A DNA stretch of 64,000 nt from Crotophaga sulcirostris. Its lineage: Eukaryota > Chordata > Aves > Cuculiformes > Crotophagidae. Of this stretch, positions 62,178 to 64,000 are shown piece after piece. The notes beneath the pieces are model-generated. The model worked only from the letters and a program-made list of their open reading frames with translations. It was not told the origin of the DNA and did not search any database. The DNA is taken from assembly GCA_013397455.1 (NCBI GenBank), contig VYZB01000144.1, forward strand, positions 1,222,231-1,286,230, written 5' to 3'. Position 1 is the stretch's first letter; each line of letters begins with the position of its first letter. Made by a program: the position numbers and the translations under genes.

Positions 62178-62929
62178 GAAGGATAGCTGACTTCTAAGAA
62201 GCTTACAGAAGTATTTTCTGACATCTAATGCTGGCTGGGCACTGCTCCTCTGCTCATAGTAGGGCTCTCACAGGAAAGTGAAGACCTGTTCTTTCTTGGG
62301 GAGGCAGAAGTGGGGGTGGATAGGAATCCAGTTTTTGTAACACTCCTGCCTTATTTTGGCCAGTTATTTTGACTCCATTCTCATTTTCTTAAAAATTACT
62401 GCAGTTTGGAGACAGGACTCTATCTGCTGCTGAAGGGAGATACGGAACTGTGTGTCCAGAGTCTGTGGGTACCTTGGGCCACCCATGCAGCTTCTTGTGC
62501 AGGGCATCTAAGGAAGACTTACGCTGAGGCTAGCAGAGCCCTGCAAAGTGGACTTCTTGTGCTTCCATTGTGTCTGCAGAGGCAGGGTACAATTAAGTAG
62601 CAATCCAATTAGAACCTCAATCCCAATGTTTAACATATGAATAAGAAGATAAAATCGTTCCTGTAAACAATGTAGACCAGACATTATGAAGAGGAGGAGG
62701 CTGGTAAAGGAAGTTAAAGACAGCTGTGAAACATTCTAAAAGTCCCAAACCAATATCTAGAAATTGAAATAAGTTACATATTGCTTACTGTTGATAAATG
62801 CTGTCAAAGGAAATAACAGACAACTCTCTCCATCTGCCTTTCTAGAAGCCATGCATTAACTAAATCAACTTATTAGGTTAATACAGGGGATATAATGCAA
62901 TAGTCCTTTGTACAAATGAAAAGGAATCC
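62178..62929. other. Non-coding, nothing recognised
   Basis: Mixed composition. The 64-codon plus frame (62406-62600) has no domain. Confidence 0.5.
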
Positions 62930-63330
62930 TTCTCTGTTCACTGACCATCTGTGCTGAGACTACAGGATCGAATGTTCGCGATTTGGCCCTAAAGTCTGTA
63001 CACTTCTGGAGGCCCATTGGAGGGCTTCTGGAGGGGGGCTGCTGGGAGACAATTATGCATCAATGAACTCTTATTGATTGCCATGGCATTTCCTTCTAAT
63101 GTCACTGCAAAAGCAGTTATAGTTTTGATTTCCACCTGTAGTACCATAGAGTTTGTTATTGTTTTCATGAATTTTATCTAAGCGGTTTCAATTAAGTCAA
63201 GGTTCTGTATTAAAACAGCCACTCTTCCATTCTTTTAAATTTTAATCCATCCCTAAATGCTCTTCTGCAGTAAATATTTCAGCATTCACCTGGGAGTTAA
63301 AATTAATATAAACCTGTAAATGTTAACCTG
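62930..63330. promoter_or_regulatory. Candidate conserved non-coding block
   Basis: Repeat-free, with several retained CpGs in GATCGAATGTTCGCGATT (62966-62983) and a POU/octamer-like TTATGCAT at 63053-63060. In addition there is a TTATTGATTGCC block near 63070. The texture is enhancer-like and was not tested for conservation. Confidence 0.35.
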
Positions 63331-64000
63331 TTCATTCAAATTCTCGATTTTCATGTCAAAATCTAACTTACTGTATTGTAGCCTAATTCCAGAAGTGATA
63401 GGAGCAGAATGCAGTACAACACTGATTTTTTTTCATAGAACTGATTCCCACTATCAGGTGTTTGCATGCTGTCCTGTCTCCTTTTTCTGTCTTTCTTTCT
63501 TTTACAGCATTTTCAGTCTTTGCAAATACAGAGCCACTACTATGTCTTGCAAAGCAAGTCAGCACATACAAGAATAATAACTGTATTTTATGGCACAAAA
63601 TCCCTCTGTTTGATACAACTGGGTTCTAGTTTTTTACAGCCATTTATTAAGATTCCACATCTGCCCACAGACAGAATATGCTTAGAAGAACTGCCTATAC
63701 TGTCATGGCAAAAGTTTATTTTGCTATGGGTTGTTTCATCTCCAACCAGTTGCAATATTGATTTCTCTCAGTGGATTAATTATCAGTGGCAGTTTCAGTC
63801 TTCCTTGCAATGGGAGGAAGGAAAAATGATGTTTTTATTTCAAGGAGGTCTATTGACAATTGTGCCTGGGCTTCCCTTGGGTCTTAAAGTCAATGAAGTT
63901 AGAAGACCCATGTCATGGAAGTACTGTGCATGAAATTATTTATTTTATCTGTAGAGGTAATATCATGTGCAAGACATGATGACCATTTAATTTGGAAAAA
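63331..64000. other. Non-coding; contains an unexplained 155-codon plus frame
   Basis: The plus frame 63466-63933 begins with a hydrophobic, signal-like stretch (MLSCLLFLSFFLLQHF) and is otherwise without a known domain. A pyrimidine tract ending in TTTTACAG (63500-63508), followed by a G/A/T-mixed sequence, gives a possible splice acceptor, but no partner donor is obvious. Most likely non-coding. Confidence 0.4.

Noticed and set aside
1..64000. CRISPR arrays, bacterial operons, phage, rRNA operons, functional tRNA genes
   Set aside because: No regularly spaced repeats, ribosome-binding sites, gene packing or intact tRNA cloverleaf sequence were seen. The DNA is vertebrate.
1..64000. Endogenous retrovirus or LTR element
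   Set aside because: No paired LTRs, primer-binding site or gag/pol/env-like frame was recognised. Solitary old LTRs could still be hidden in unassigned stretches.

Overview
This is 64 kb of vertebrate nuclear DNA, almost certainly from a bird. The clearest evidence is four CR1 (chicken repeat 1) LINE fragments, one of them ending in the typical (ATTCTATG)n 3' terminus. The sequence is AT-rich and CpG-poor, has no compact gene packing, and has no prokaryotic features. I found no exon of a recognisable protein-coding gene on either strand. Apart from fragments of CR1 and Harbinger coding sequence, the open frames look like chance. The window reads as intergenic DNA or a very large intron, of the gene-desert type.

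Layout. From 0 to 18.3 kb there is ordinary non-coding DNA. It holds a CR1 at 3.67-4.17 kb (minus), a CR1 at 11.59-12.00 kb (plus), an older CR1 at 17.89-18.33 kb (plus), eroded L3-like CR1 relics near 0.7 and 4.8-5.3 kb, a candidate spliced exon at 7.39-7.54 kb, and a 5S rRNA-derived SINE-like relic at 16.2-16.3 kb. From 18.3 to 49.4 kb there is a 31 kb stretch without a young transposon. It holds only fossils (an L3/CR1 reverse-transcriptase relic at 24.65-25.0 kb and a tRNA-derived SINE relic at 36.5 kb), microsatellites, and several blocks that look like conserved non-coding regulatory DNA. The best of these is 21.83-23.16 kb. Others are at 29.4, 31.1, 40.2-41.1 and 47.8 kb, with a CTCF-like core at 44.9 kb. 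From 49.4 to 50.3 kb there is the longest CR1 piece, with reverse-transcriptase sequence. From 52.76 to 53.40 kb lies a heavily broken Harbinger (PIF/Harbinger, HARBI1-like) transposase fossil in the plus orientation. From 53.5 to 64 kb most sequence is unassigned, with two more CNE-like blocks (58.0-58.9 and 62.9-63.3 kb) and a 21-A run at 62.16 kb.

No genes act together here. The plausible function is cis-regulation of a gene outside the window, inferred from repeat-poor, motif-dense blocks. Conservation itself cannot be seen from one sequence. I saw no new protein system. The items most worth checking are the 21.8-23.2 kb block, the 5S-derived SINE, the Harbinger fossil and the 7.39-7.54 kb exon candidate.
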